Below, piece by piece: positions 42,589-51,067 of a DNA stretch of 64,000 nt (position 1 is its first letter; every line of letters begins with the position of its first letter). Under the pieces are notes generated by a model that had not been told where the DNA came from, made no database searches, and saw nothing but the letters and a program-made list of their open reading frames with translations. A program made the position numbers and the translations under genes. This stretch comes from UBA11524 sp963642705 (lineage in GTDB: Bacteria; Bacillota; Clostridia; Christensenellales; Aristaeellaceae): contig CAVIHU010000002.1 of the NCBI GenBank assembly GCA_963642705.1, positions 70,897 through 134,896 on the forward strand, written 5' to 3'.

Positions 42589-43863
42589 TTATTTTGACTT
42601 TCTCTTCCCGATGGATAGAATCCGTTCCTTCCAGTGGCGGATGAGGGAGTCACGGCGACGGCTTGCATCGGGCAAATCCTCCACCGGGTCGCCTGCGGAG
42701 GATGCGGATACCGAGGCATCAACATCCGTGTAGCCCTTCTGCTTCAGGTAGTCGCGCGAGGTTGAGCGGAGAATGCCGTAAATTGTCGCGAAGACGGGCA
42801 CGCCGATGACCATGCCGACCAGCCCGAACAGGTTTCCGCCGACAACGATGGAGAACAGCACCCACAGCGCCGAAATGCCGATGGAGTCGCCCAGAATCAT
42901 CGGACCGATAAAGTTGCCGTCGAGCTGCTGAATAACAAGAATCAGAATCAGGAATGCCAATGCCTGCCATGGCTCATAGAACAGCAGGATGACTGCGCCG
43001 GGAATCGCGCCGATGAACGGACCGAACACAGGGATGATATTCGTGATGCCGACGATAATGCTGATGAGCGCGGCATACGACAGTCCGAAGATATTCATGC
43101 ACAGGAAGGTCAGCACGCCGATAATCGCGGAATCGAGGATTTTGCCGGAGAAGAAGCCGCTGAAATTGCGGTTTGCATCGTGGCAGATACGCAAAGTTGT
43201 TTCCGCGGCGTTTTTCGGCAGGAAGGCGCGCGTCAGCACACGGGCATGGCGCAGCAGCTTTTCCTTCTGCAGCAGAAGATAGACGCTGCTTGCAATCGCC
43301 GTGAACACGGTCACCACCGCCGATGCCACATCGCCCATGTAGCCGATAATCTGCGGTGCGCTGTCCGATACGGCACGGACAATCATGCCAAGCAGACTGC
43401 TCATGCTCGTGTTCAGGTCCTCCACCGCGGTGACTGCAATGCTCAGGTCGATTTCCGGCGTTTTTGCGTCGAGCTCCTTGAGCATCGTCAGCAGATTCTG
43501 CGCATAGCCGTCGAAATTCTGGTAAAACAGCTCGAGGCTGTTAATCATCTGCGGAATAATCAGCACAAGCAGGAGCGTCAGAATGGCAATGCCGACAATG
43601 TACGCAATCAGGATGGTCAGACCGTGAAAACGTTCGTTGCCGCGGAAGAGGTGCTTCATTGCCGCCTTTTCGATGGGATTCAGGCAGTAGGCAATCACCG
43701 CACCGCCCGCGAACGGCGAAAGAATTGCCAGCAGCTGATTGACAATGCCGAGGAACGTCGTCGCGTTCGCCAGCAGGGCATAGAATGCAATCGCAATCAG
43801 CGCAATGCAGATAAAGTCAAGGTTGCTCTGCGGCTTGCGCCGGATCCATTTCTTCTCGTCCAT
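42589..43863 (-). CDS. AI-2E family transporter (YtvI/PerM type)
   Basis: Integral membrane protein of 424 residues with about eight hydrophobic segments. The family signature is seen in GVTNIIPVFGPFIGAIPG-like form (VGITNIIPVFGPFIGAIPGA) and QQLDGNFIGPMILGDSIGI. The C-terminal 60 residues are polar and charged. Members export signals or act as ion antiporters; function here is not fixed. In the asnA operon by position. Confidence 0.9.
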   Translation of the reverse strand: MDEKKWIRRKPQSNLDFICIALIAIAFYALLANATTFLGIVNQLLAILSPFAGGAVIAYCLNPIEKAAMKHLFRGNERFHGLTILIAYIVGIAILTLLLVLIIPQMINSLELFYQNFDGYAQNLLTMLKELDAKTPEIDLSIAVTAVEDLNTSMSSLLGMIVRAVSDSAPQIIGYMGDVASAVVTVFTAIASSVYLLLQKEKLLRHARVLTRAFLPKNAAETTLRICHDANRNFSGFFSGKILDSAIIGVLTFLCMNIFGLSYAALISIIVGITNIIPVFGPFIGAIPGAVILLFYEPWQALAFLILILVIQQLDGNFIGPMILGDSIGISALWVLFSIVVGGNLFGLVGMVIGVPVFATIYGILRSTSRDYLKQKGYTDVDASVSASSAGDPVEDLPDASRRRDSLIRHWKERILSIGKRKSK

Positions 43864-43890
43864 GGGCTGTCCTCCTATGCGTCGTTTGGT

Positions 43891-44895
43891 TTACAGCAGC
43901 TGAATGTTCGCCTTGCGGCAGGCTTCCTGGACGTCCTGCGGCCACATGCTCGCCTGCACCTCGCCGACATGCGCCTTACGCAGCAGATACACGCACATGC
44001 GGCTCTGTCCGATGCCGCCGCCCATTGTCTGGGGAAGCTCGCCGTTCAGCAGCGCCTTCTGGAAGGGCAGCTTCGCACGTTCCTCGCAGCCGCGGATTCT
44101 GAGCTGACGCTTCAGCGCGTCCGCATCGACACGAATCCCCATGCTGGACACCTCCAGCGAAATATCAAGCAGCGGGTCGTAGAGCAGGATATCGCCGTTT
44201 AAATCCCAGTCGTCATAGTCTGGCGCACGACCGTCATGAATCCTGCCGGAGCGGAGCGCGCCGCCGATGCCGGTCAGGAACACGGCGCCGTACTCGCGCA
44301 CTGCCCGATATTCACGTTCCTTGGGCGGCAGGTCGGGATAGCGATCCTCCAGCTCCTGCGAGGATACGAACGCGATGTCATCCGGCAGCTCGGGCTTGAT
44401 GTGCGGATAATGGGCGCAGACATAACCTTCCGTTTTGCGCAGCGTCAGGTAAATCGCACGGACAGTCGTCTGCAGCGTCTCCATGTTGCGCTGTTCGGGG
44501 GTGATGATTTTCTCCCAGTCCCACTGGTCAACGAAAATCGAGTGGATATTGTCGGTTGTTTCATCGCGGCGGATGGCGTTCATGTCGGTGTACAGACCCT
44601 CGCCGGGCTGAAAGCCGTAGGTCTTGAGCGCAAGACGCTTCCATTTCGCCAGTGAATGGACGATTTCTGCCGTTTCGCCGGTTTCAAGGATATCAAAGGA
44701 CACGGGACGCTCCACACCGTTCAGGTTGTCGTTCAGACCGCTGCCGGGCGTGACCATAATCGGGGCGGACACGCGCATCAGGTTGAGCGAACGAGCCAGC
44801 TCCTGTTCGAAGAAGTCCTTGACGAGCTTGATGGCGATTTCCGTATCGCGCAGGTTCAAAACAGGGTTGTATTGCTTGGGAATAATCAAATGCAT
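43891..44895 (-). CDS. asnA: Aspartate-ammonia ligase
   Basis: Makes asparagine from aspartate, ammonia and ATP; class II aaRS-like fold. The 334-residue length is normal. Motifs: VSAPIMVTPGSGLNDNLNG, RPVSFDILE, HSLAKWKR, the motif-2 type block TDMNAIRRDE and the C-terminal GGGIGQSRMCVYLLRKAHVG. AGGAGGAATC precedes the ATG at 44895. No T-box is seen upstream; the gene is 20 bases behind the preceding gene. It implies ammonia-dependent asparagine synthesis. Confidence 0.96.
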   Translation of the reverse strand: MHLIIPKQYNPVLNLRDTEIAIKLVKDFFEQELARSLNLMRVSAPIMVTPGSGLNDNLNGVERPVSFDILETGETAEIVHSLAKWKRLALKTYGFQPGEGLYTDMNAIRRDETTDNIHSIFVDQWDWEKIITPEQRNMETLQTTVRAIYLTLRKTEGYVCAHYPHIKPELPDDIAFVSSQELEDRYPDLPPKEREYRAVREYGAVFLTGIGGALRSGRIHDGRAPDYDDWDLNGDILLYDPLLDISLEVSSMGIRVDADALKRQLRIRGCEERAKLPFQKALLNGELPQTMGGGIGQSRMCVYLLRKAHVGEVQASMWPQDVQEACRKANIQLL

Positions 44896-44914
44896 CGGCG
44901 GATTCCTCCTGATT

Positions 44915-46300
44915 TTAATCCAGCAATTTTGTGAAGAGCTGCTTTTCGACCGGCATCGCGAAGAAAGCAAACCAGTCCGGATGCGCCGAAACGATCACGT
45001 CCCACAGGGCATCCTCGTTTTCCGGCGGATTGCCGGCGGAGGACATCGCAAGAAGCGCCTCGTCCATCGCGTCCAGCAGCGGTTTCAGGCGCTCATCCGG
45101 CACGACAATCATCGACAGGTCGAGCTTGCCCCGTACGCGGGCAAGCACGATTTCTGCCGAGCAGATTTCGCGCCACTTCAGTGCCAGTCCGGTATATAGC
45201 GGATAACGCACGCAATCCGGCGCGATCCATACATAGTGCGTGCCGGAGAGCACCCGGTCGCGCGCCGCGCTGAGCACCGCTGCTCGGCTGAACAGGGGCG
45301 TTTTACCCTCGCGTCTGAGCGCATACCGATCCTTGTATTCCAGCACGTTCGGGTGGAATTGGGCGATTTCGCGCACGCGGCTGCTTACAGTATAGCACAA
45401 AAGAGATAAATCCGCCAATTGTGTCAGCTGACGAAGCCAATGTGTGCCTTCCTCGTCCAGATCATCCGTGCAGACCGTTACGCACAGCGGCACGAGCTTG
45501 CCGTGCTTCCTTTCCTGACGGCGCTTCCATGCCTCGGTCACCTTCATCAGCGGCGAAACATCCAGCGGCACATCGAGCGTGTCTGCCTTGAAACCGCGCT
45601 TCACGTTCTGCGGAATGGCGCCGGAGGGCAGGTCGATGCCGACTGCGTCAGCCGATTCCGGGTCGAGCGGTTCCGGCGGGACGGACAAATCCTGCGTGAC
45701 CTCAATCACCGGTACATGCAGCGTGAACACCTGCCAGCCGCTGTTCAGCAGCCGCTTTGTCAGCGTGCCGCTCTGCTGTGCCATTACGCGAACGAAGCCG
45801 GCAGGTGCGAAGAAGAAGTCCGGATGCAGGAACAGCCCTGCCATCGGATGCGCCGCCTGCTTGAGCGGCAGACCATGGCTGAAGTGCAGCGCCGTGCCGT
45901 CAAGGCGTTCCGCTGCGACAGGGCATACCGCGCCGATAGGGTCGTCCTCAGCCGGCAGATAGCCGGTCAGCACGGCCTGCTTGCTGCCGCAATCGTTCAG
46001 GGCGCTTAGCAGCGCATGTTCCCAGCCACGGCAAAAGCGCATTGCAGGATGCGCATGCAGGACATAGCGTTCGCCCTGCCACAGCGATTCCATATCGGCA
46101 AAGGTCATCTCTGCCGATACGAGGTACTGCATTGCGCCAAATTCAGCCATGCAGCGCTTTTCCTGCTCGGTTGGAGCATCGGGCAGCGTGAGGGCATACG
46201 TCAGCGCATCGCTGCGAAAGGCATTATCCTTCGCTGACTGCAGGGCTGCGGATGCATCCGCCCAGCTCTCTGCATGCAGCAGGATCAGGATTCGCTCCAT
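44915..46300 (-). CDS. GT60-like glycosyltransferase-fold protein, possibly inactive
   Basis: A 461-residue cytosolic protein. Its N-terminal half resembles GlcNAc-transferase-like (GT60/PF11397-type) domains: ILLHAESWAD, an MRFCRGWEHALL block, LTGYLP and AGLFLHPDFFFAPAGFV. In that family the block before MRF normally carries an Asp-Ser-His metal motif; here it reads LHAHPAMRF, so the metal site may be lost. The C-terminal half (about 250-461) is a second domain I do not recognise. First gene of the asnA run. The match is by motif pattern only. Confidence 0.4.
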   Translation of the reverse strand: MERILILLHAESWADASAALQSAKDNAFRSDALTYALTLPDAPTEQEKRCMAEFGAMQYLVSAEMTFADMESLWQGERYVLHAHPAMRFCRGWEHALLSALNDCGSKQAVLTGYLPAEDDPIGAVCPVAAERLDGTALHFSHGLPLKQAAHPMAGLFLHPDFFFAPAGFVRVMAQQSGTLTKRLLNSGWQVFTLHVPVIEVTQDLSVPPEPLDPESADAVGIDLPSGAIPQNVKRGFKADTLDVPLDVSPLMKVTEAWKRRQERKHGKLVPLCVTVCTDDLDEEGTHWLRQLTQLADLSLLCYTVSSRVREIAQFHPNVLEYKDRYALRREGKTPLFSRAAVLSAARDRVLSGTHYVWIAPDCVRYPLYTGLALKWREICSAEIVLARVRGKLDLSMIVVPDERLKPLLDAMDEALLAMSSAGNPPENEDALWDVIVSAHPDWFAFFAMPVEKQLFTKLLD

Positions 46301-46398
46301 AGCGTCCTCCCTATTGTAGTAGTGGGTTGTTGAATATTCTGCATGGAAGATTCTAATCACTTGATGTGTGCTGCAGGGTTCTTGCCTCCGCGGAGGCG

Positions 46399-46438
46399 AC
46401 CCAAAGGCTTTTTGATCGCCCGTTGGAACCCTTCGGGC
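46399..46438 (-). repeat. Intergenic repeat family 1, copy G (minus strand)
   Basis: Minus-strand reading GCCCGAAGGGTTCCAACGGG then CGATCAAAAAGCC, aligned to copy D. It occupies the centre of the 250-base gap 46301-46551, where no promoter is convincing. Confidence 0.55.
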
Positions 46439-46551
46439 AAGCAATTCCTTTTCCGTAGCGGTTTTGTGAAACAGCGCTTTGGTTGGATAAGCTTAACGAT
46501 GGAAATGAAATCGGGTATGGTGCCGAAAGAACCATAGACAGCTTGAAAGCA

Positions 46552-47391
46552 TCACTTCCGAATCGTGCGAATGCCGAGCGAAATCGCATAGCAAACCGCA
46601 GCAAACAGCACAATCGCCGCACCTGCGGTCGTGTCCAGATAATACGCGCACACAAGCCCCGCCACGCCGCAGACCATCGCAATCACCACGCTGTAAATCG
46701 CATGCTGACGGCTTGAACGTGCCAGATTCCGCCCTGCAGCCGCCGGCAGAATCAGCAGCGCGTTGATCAGCATCACACCGACCCAGCGAATGGACAGCAT
46801 GACCGCCACCGCGACCAGCACAACAAAAGCCGCCTCAACCAAGCGGCTGCGGATGCCGCGGCTGCGTGCCAATGACGGGCTGATGCCGGTCAGCAGCAGC
46901 GAATTGTACATCACTGCCCACAGGATGATGCCGCCAATCAGCGCAATCAGCAGATACAGCAGATCCGAATCCTGTACTGCAAGCACATCGCCAACGAGCA
47001 GCGAGGAGTATTTCGCGAATCCGCCGCCCATCGACAGCACCAGCACGCCCGCCGCGACCGATGTCGAGGAGAATACGCTGATGATGGTGTCCGTCGAAGC
47101 CGCGCCGGTCTGCTTGATGCGGCAAATCAGCAGCGCCCAGACGATGCCGAATACCAGCATCGCCAGCAAATCGCTTGATACGCCGAGGATGATGCCAAGC
47201 CCGATGCCGGTCAGCGCGCTGTGACCGAGCGCATCGGAGAAGAAAGCCATCTGCTGGTTGACCGCCATCGTGCCGAGCAAGCCCAGCAGCGGCGTCAGCA
47301 GCAGAATTGCCAGCAGCGCGTTGACCATGAAGTCAAACTGCAGGAATTCAAACGGAAGCACCGTCTGCACAAACGACCGAATCGCATCCAT
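46552..47391 (-). CDS. znuB: Metal ABC transporter permease (ZnuB/MntB type)
   Basis: Nine-helix permease of the ABC-3 family (279 residues) for zinc or manganese. Conserved wording includes FFSDALGHSALTGIGLG, which contains the family's SDALGHS core, and SIRWVGVMLINALLILPAA. Its ATG overlaps the stop of the ATPase gene by one base (TGATG), so they are coupled. No binding-protein (ZnuA) gene is present on either side. Metal assignment is by family only. Confidence 0.9.
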   Translation of the reverse strand: MDAIRSFVQTVLPFEFLQFDFMVNALLAILLLTPLLGLLGTMAVNQQMAFFSDALGHSALTGIGLGIILGVSSDLLAMLVFGIVWALLICRIKQTGAASTDTIISVFSSTSVAAGVLVLSMGGGFAKYSSLLVGDVLAVQDSDLLYLLIALIGGIILWAVMYNSLLLTGISPSLARSRGIRSRLVEAAFVVLVAVAVMLSIRWVGVMLINALLILPAAAGRNLARSSRQHAIYSVVIAMVCGVAGLVCAYYLDTTAGAAIVLFAAVCYAISLGIRTIRK

Positions 47392-48215
47392 CAGACGTTC
47401 TCCTCCTTTGCTGCCTGTGCGGATTCCTCAGCCCGTTTCGGCGACCATTTCTCCGCGCCGTGAATGCGCTGTGCACTCAGGTTCCGCGCACCGATGCCGA
47501 AGATCCGTTGGAATTCCGGCGATGCGAACACGTCATCCGGCCTGCCCTGACAGAGCACCGTCTTATCCAGCAGCACGACGTGATCCGCGTACCGTCTGAC
47601 CGTGTTCAGATCGTGGCTGACGAGCAGGATCGCCATATGGTGATGCTCCTTGAGCCGTGCGACCGTGTCGAGGAACATGTACGTGCCGTTCTGGTCAACG
47701 CCGGATACGGGCTCATCGAGCACAAGCAGGTCAGGCGACGGATGCAGCGACAGCGCCAGCAGTACGCGCTGAAGCTCACCGCCCGAGCAACGTCCGAGCG
47801 GACGATGCAGCAGCTGCTCGCCCTCAACCATCGCAAGCGCTTCCTTGACCTGCTCACGCGTTTTCCTGCTCACGCCGAGCCATACCGGGCGCTTTGTCAG
47901 GCTCGCCGCGAGGAAGTCCTCGACGGTCACCGGCATTTCACGGTCAAATTCAAGGTACTGCGGGACATAGCCCGTGCGCATCCGTGCGACATCGCGACCC
48001 TCGCCGTCGATATGGCGGATGGAGCCGCTGTGAGCATATTCCCCCAGCAAGGCGCGGATGAGCGTTGTCTTGCCCGCGCCGTTCTGCCCGATCAGCACCG
48101 TCAGCTGACCGCAGTGAATGTGCATTGAAACATCCTGCAAAAGCGTCTGTCCGCCGCGCTGCACGGAGACATTCTCCAGCGCGATGCGGCAGAGCTTACA
48201 TGAATCCTGCGTCAT
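47391..48215 (-). CDS. znuC: Metal ABC transporter ATP-binding protein (ZnuC/MntA type)
   Basis: ATPase subunit, 274 residues, with Walker A GQNGAGKTTL, a Q-loop in GYVPQY, signature CSGGELQRVLLA, Walker B LLVLDEPVSGVD and the H-loop LLVSHDLNTV. The C-terminal tail (AEKWSPKRAEES) is polar. First gene of a two-gene operon behind a TATAAT-containing region with an operator-like inverted repeat. Confidence 0.92.
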   Translation of the reverse strand: MTQDSCKLCRIALENVSVQRGGQTLLQDVSMHIHCGQLTVLIGQNGAGKTTLIRALLGEYAHSGSIRHIDGEGRDVARMRTGYVPQYLEFDREMPVTVEDFLAASLTKRPVWLGVSRKTREQVKEALAMVEGEQLLHRPLGRCSGGELQRVLLALSLHPSPDLLVLDEPVSGVDQNGTYMFLDTVARLKEHHHMAILLVSHDLNTVRRYADHVVLLDKTVLCQGRPDDVFASPEFQRIFGIGARNLSAQRIHGAEKWSPKRAEESAQAAKEENV

Positions 48216-48252
48216 AATATCCCTCCTGGGATCAGGTTGATTTCCCCATACA

Positions 48253-48277
48253 CGAAATTATTATATCATCTATTTCG
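48253..48277. promoter_or_regulatory. Operator-like inverted repeat over the znuCB -10
   Basis: CGAAAT (48253-48258) and ATTTCG (48272-48277) flank a minus-strand TATAAT (48260-48265). The position suits a metal-responsive repressor such as Zur or MntR, but the sequence is not a recognised box for either. Confidence 0.45.
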
Positions 48278-48378
48278 CGCGGTTTCTACCCTTTTTGCAC
48301 CGCATAGGCAGGAGTTTCCGTTTTTTTCTCGTATTATGCAACATGGTGATTTTTGAAAATTGTTAGGAGGCTTTTCGC

Positions 48379-48825
48379 ATGATTGCACTGGCTTGCGACC
48401 ATACAGGCATTGAACTGAAGAAGGAAATCATGAAGCTGCTTGATTCTATGGGGCTGGAATACCGCGATTTCGGCACGAATGAGGCGGTTTCCTGCGATTA
48501 TCCCATCTACGGCTACCGTGCGGCAAAGGCTGTTGCGTCCGGCGAATGTGACCGCGGCATCCTCATCTGCGGCACAGGCATCGGCATCGGCATCGCTGCA
48601 AGCAAGGTGAAGGGCACCCGTGTATGCACGTGCTCGGATGTATACAGCGCCGAGCTGAGCAAGCGGCATAACAACAGCAACATCCTGACGATGGGTGCGC
48701 GTGTGGTCGGCGTTGACCTCGCGAAGATGATTGCGACGCATTGGCTGACAGCGGAGTTTGAGGGCGGACGCCATCAGCGCAGAATCGATGAAATCACCGC
48801 CATCGAAAACGGTGAGGAGCTCTAA
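48379..48825 (+). CDS. rpiB: Ribose-5-phosphate isomerase B
   Basis: Interconverts ribose 5-phosphate and ribulose 5-phosphate. The 148-residue protein has the family starts LACDHTGIELK, the catalytic-Cys block LICGTGIGIGIAASK and SKRHNNSNILTMGARVVG. Some members act on allose 6-phosphate or galactose 6-phosphate (LacA/B), but the wording fits RpiB best. TTAGGAGG precedes the ATG. Confidence 0.93.
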   Translation: MIALACDHTGIELKKEIMKLLDSMGLEYRDFGTNEAVSCDYPIYGYRAAKAVASGECDRGILICGTGIGIGIAASKVKGTRVCTCSDVYSAELSKRHNNSNILTMGARVVGVDLAKMIATHWLTAEFEGGRHQRRIDEITAIENGEEL

Positions 48826-48868
48826 GCCAAACACGCGGAGAGAGCGAGGAAAAAAGTTCAAATCAATC

Positions 48869-48962
48869 GCGAAACGGCTCAAAGGGGGACTTCGTCCCTT
48901 TTCCTGCCACTGGCAGGGAGCAGGGACGGAGTCGCTGCCGGGGTTTAGGGCAAAGCCTGATT
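48869..48962 (+). repeat. Intergenic repeat family 2, copy 3
   Basis: CGCGAAACGGCTCAAAGGGG, then GGGACGGAGTCGCTGCC and GGGGTTTAGGGCAAAGCCTGA. It is the reverse-complement orientation of 55035-55112 and consists of three small hairpins. Just upstream of the tRNA promoter. Confidence 0.65.
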
Positions 48963-48965
48963 GGT

Positions 48966-48994
48966 TTGACTTTTGTCCCTTTACGTGCTATAAT
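48966..48994 (+). promoter_or_regulatory. Promoter of tRNA-Leu
   Basis: TTGACT (48966-48971), 17-base spacer, TATAAT (48989-48994), 11 bases before the tRNA. Confidence 0.85.
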
Positions 48995-49005
48995 ACGCCG
49001 TACAG

Positions 49006-49087
49006 GCTGATGTGGTGAAATGGCAGACACTGGGGACTTAAAATCCCTTGCCTTCTCGGCGTGCGGGTTCGAGTCCCGCCATCAGCA
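49006..49087 (+). tRNA. tRNA-Leu (anticodon TAA)
   Basis: Class II tRNA of 82 bases. Acceptor arms GCTGATG and CATCAGC, anticodon loop CTTAAAA closed by a GGGA stem, long variable arm TGCCTTCTCGGCGT, T arm GCGGGTTCGAGTCCCGC and discriminator A. CCA is not encoded (CAA follows). It reads UUA codons. Confidence 0.95.
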
Positions 49088-49096
49088 CAAACAGAA

Positions 49097-49144
49097 AAAA
49101 CACCGTACATTCGGCTGCAACGCTGAATCGTGCGGTGTTTTTTT
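49097..49144 (+). terminator. tRNA-Leu terminator
   Basis: AACACCGTAC and GTGCGGTGTT arms, with inner TTC/GAA pairing, followed by seven T. Confidence 0.85.
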
Positions 49145-49231
49145 GCTTGGTATCTGTAATCATACCTGTTCGCAAGGAGCATGAGGCTGCCTGCATGATT
49201 TCAGCAGCCCGTAACAATGCATTGCTGAAAT

Positions 49232-49271
49232 TTTACATACACTTTACATTCTACAAACGCAATCCTTTACA
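49232..49271 (+). promoter_or_regulatory. PhoP-box-like direct repeats before pstC
   Basis: TTTACA at 49232, 49243 and 49266: the first two are 11 bases apart and the third 23 further on, matching the period of PhoP-binding repeats (TT(A/T/C)ACA) in Gram-positive Pho promoters. Confidence 0.65.
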
Positions 49272-49322
49272 TACGCGTGCTATGCTGATGCCGTTAACGA
49301 GTATGAAAGGAAGGGAATGCGC

Positions 49323-50177
49323 ATGAAGCTCAAGGAGCAGGCGATGCGATGGGTATTTGCGCTCACGGCGGCGTTTTCCATTGCGGCAGTTGCCCTGATC
49401 TGCGTCTTTCTGTTTATGAACGGTCTGCCGTTTTTTGCGAAATATGATTTGTGGGCGTTTCTGACCGGAACAACGTGGAAGCCCGCGAATGATATCTTCG
49501 GCATCCTGCCCATGATTGTCGGCTCACTGTACGTGACCGGCGGCGCATTGCTCTTCGGTGCGCCGATCGGCATTCTTGCCGGCATTTATCTTGCGCGGTT
49601 CTGCCCGAAGAGGCTACAGAAGATCTTCGAGCCGATGGTCGGGCTGATGGCTGGCGTGCCGTCCATCGTGTACGGCTTCTTCGGCTTGACAAACCTGGTG
49701 CCGCTCATCCGCGAGCTGCTGGGCGGACGCGGACGCGGTCAGTGCATCCTGACGGCATCGCTGCTGCTGGGCATCATGATTCTGCCGACCATCATTCAAC
49801 TGACCTCCGCCGCAGTGAAGGCCGTGCCGACGTCCTACTATGAGGGTTCTCTGGCGCTTGGCGCGACCGATGAGCGCAGCGTATTCCGTGCAACGGTGCC
49901 TGCCGCAAAGTCAGGCATCCTGGCGGCAATCGTGCTGGCAATCGGCCGTGCAATCGGTGAGGCGATGGCGGTCAAGATGGTTGTCGGCAATCAGGCGCGC
50001 TTAACGAACGACCTGCTCAGCGGAATCCGCACGCTGACATCCGGCATTGTCATCGAGATGGGCTACGCAGAGGGATTGCACCGCGAGGCGCTGATTGCAA
50101 CCGGCATCGTGCTGTTCGTGTTCATTCTGCTGATTAACGCGTGCTTCTCGCTGCTGAAAAGGAGGGAACAGCAATGA
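49323..50177 (+). CDS. pstC: Phosphate ABC transporter permease PstC
   Basis: Permease of the high-affinity phosphate importer, 284 residues, six membrane segments. Conserved wording: GTTWKPANDIFGILPMIVGSL, GVPSIVYGFFGL and the EAA loop EGSLALGATDERSVFRATVP, then IGRAIGEAMAVKMVVGN. ATG 49323 is chosen because GGAAGGG sits eight bases before it; ATG 49317 is too close. The binding protein gene pstS, normally just upstream, is missing: a tRNA and terminator lie there. Confidence 0.93.
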   Translation: MKLKEQAMRWVFALTAAFSIAAVALICVFLFMNGLPFFAKYDLWAFLTGTTWKPANDIFGILPMIVGSLYVTGGALLFGAPIGILAGIYLARFCPKRLQKIFEPMVGLMAGVPSIVYGFFGLTNLVPLIRELLGGRGRGQCILTASLLLGIMILPTIIQLTSAAVKAVPTSYYEGSLALGATDERSVFRATVPAAKSGILAAIVLAIGRAIGEAMAVKMVVGNQARLTNDLLSGIRTLTSGIVIEMGYAEGLHREALIATGIVLFVFILLINACFSLLKRREQQ

Positions 50178-51067
50178 CCGCTGCGGTGAATGCAAAGGAG
50201 CATCCTGCCCGCTATTTCTTTCGGGAAGAGTGGAACCGCTGGCGCCGTCATCCCGGCAGCGCGCTGATTCGCCTCCTCTGCCGCCTTTCGATTCTGATTA
50301 CGCTGATTGCGCTGCTGGCGATTGTGCTTGACCTGCTTATCAAGGGCGTGCCGAACCTCACGCCGGAGCTGTTCAGCTTCAAGTACACCACGGACAACCA
50401 GTCCATGATGCCGGCGCTGATTAACACGGTGCTGATTGTCATCGTCGCGCTGCTGGCGGCGATTCCGATTGGCGTCGGCGGCGCCATCTACCTGTCTGAA
50501 TACGCCAAGCGCACCTCGCCGCTCGTGCGAATCATCCGCCTGACGGCAGAGACACTGCAGGGCATCCCGTCCATCATCTACGGTCTGTTCGGCATGGTGT
50601 TTTTTACAGCCCTGCATATAAATCTGACGCTGCTTTCCGGCGCCCTGACGCTCTCGCTCATGGTGCTGCCGCTGATTCTCCGCACGACGGAGGAGGCGCT
50701 GCTGTCCATCCCGGACAGCTACCGTGAAGGCAGCTTCGGTCTTGGCGCAGGCAAGCTCCGCACGGTCGTGCACATCGTCCTGCCGCCTGCGATGCCCGGT
50801 ATCCTCTCCGGCGTGGTGCTTGCCATCGGCCGTATCGTCGGAGAAACGGCGGCGCTGCTCTTTACGGCAGGCACGGTTGCCGATATGCCCAAGAACCTCC
50901 TGCTGTCCTCCGGTCGCACGCTGGCGGTGCATATGTACGAGCTGTCGCTGGAGGGTCTGCATTATGACCAGGCGTACGCCACGGGCGTTGTGCTTCTCGT
51001 GCTGGTGCTCGCCCTGAACAGCCTGTCCAGCACGATTTCAAAGAAAATCGGAGGAAAAGCGTCATGA
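50174..51067 (+). CDS. pstA: Phosphate ABC transporter permease PstA
   Basis: Second permease, 297 residues, six membrane segments, with LQGIPSIIYGLFGMVFF and an EAA loop REGSFGLGAGKLRTVVHIVLP, then IGRIVGETAALLFTAGT. Overlaps pstC and pstB by four bases each. Confidence 0.94.
   Translation: MTAAVNAKEHPARYFFREEWNRWRRHPGSALIRLLCRLSILITLIALLAIVLDLLIKGVPNLTPELFSFKYTTDNQSMMPALINTVLIVIVALLAAIPIGVGGAIYLSEYAKRTSPLVRIIRLTAETLQGIPSIIYGLFGMVFFTALHINLTLLSGALTLSLMVLPLILRTTEEALLSIPDSYREGSFGLGAGKLRTVVHIVLPPAMPGILSGVVLAIGRIVGETAALLFTAGTVADMPKNLLLSSGRTLAVHMYELSLEGLHYDQAYATGVVLLVLVLALNSLSSTISKKIGGKAS

Noticed and set aside
44896..44914. T-box before asnA
   Set aside because: Only 19 bases separate asnA from the preceding gene; no space for a T-box.
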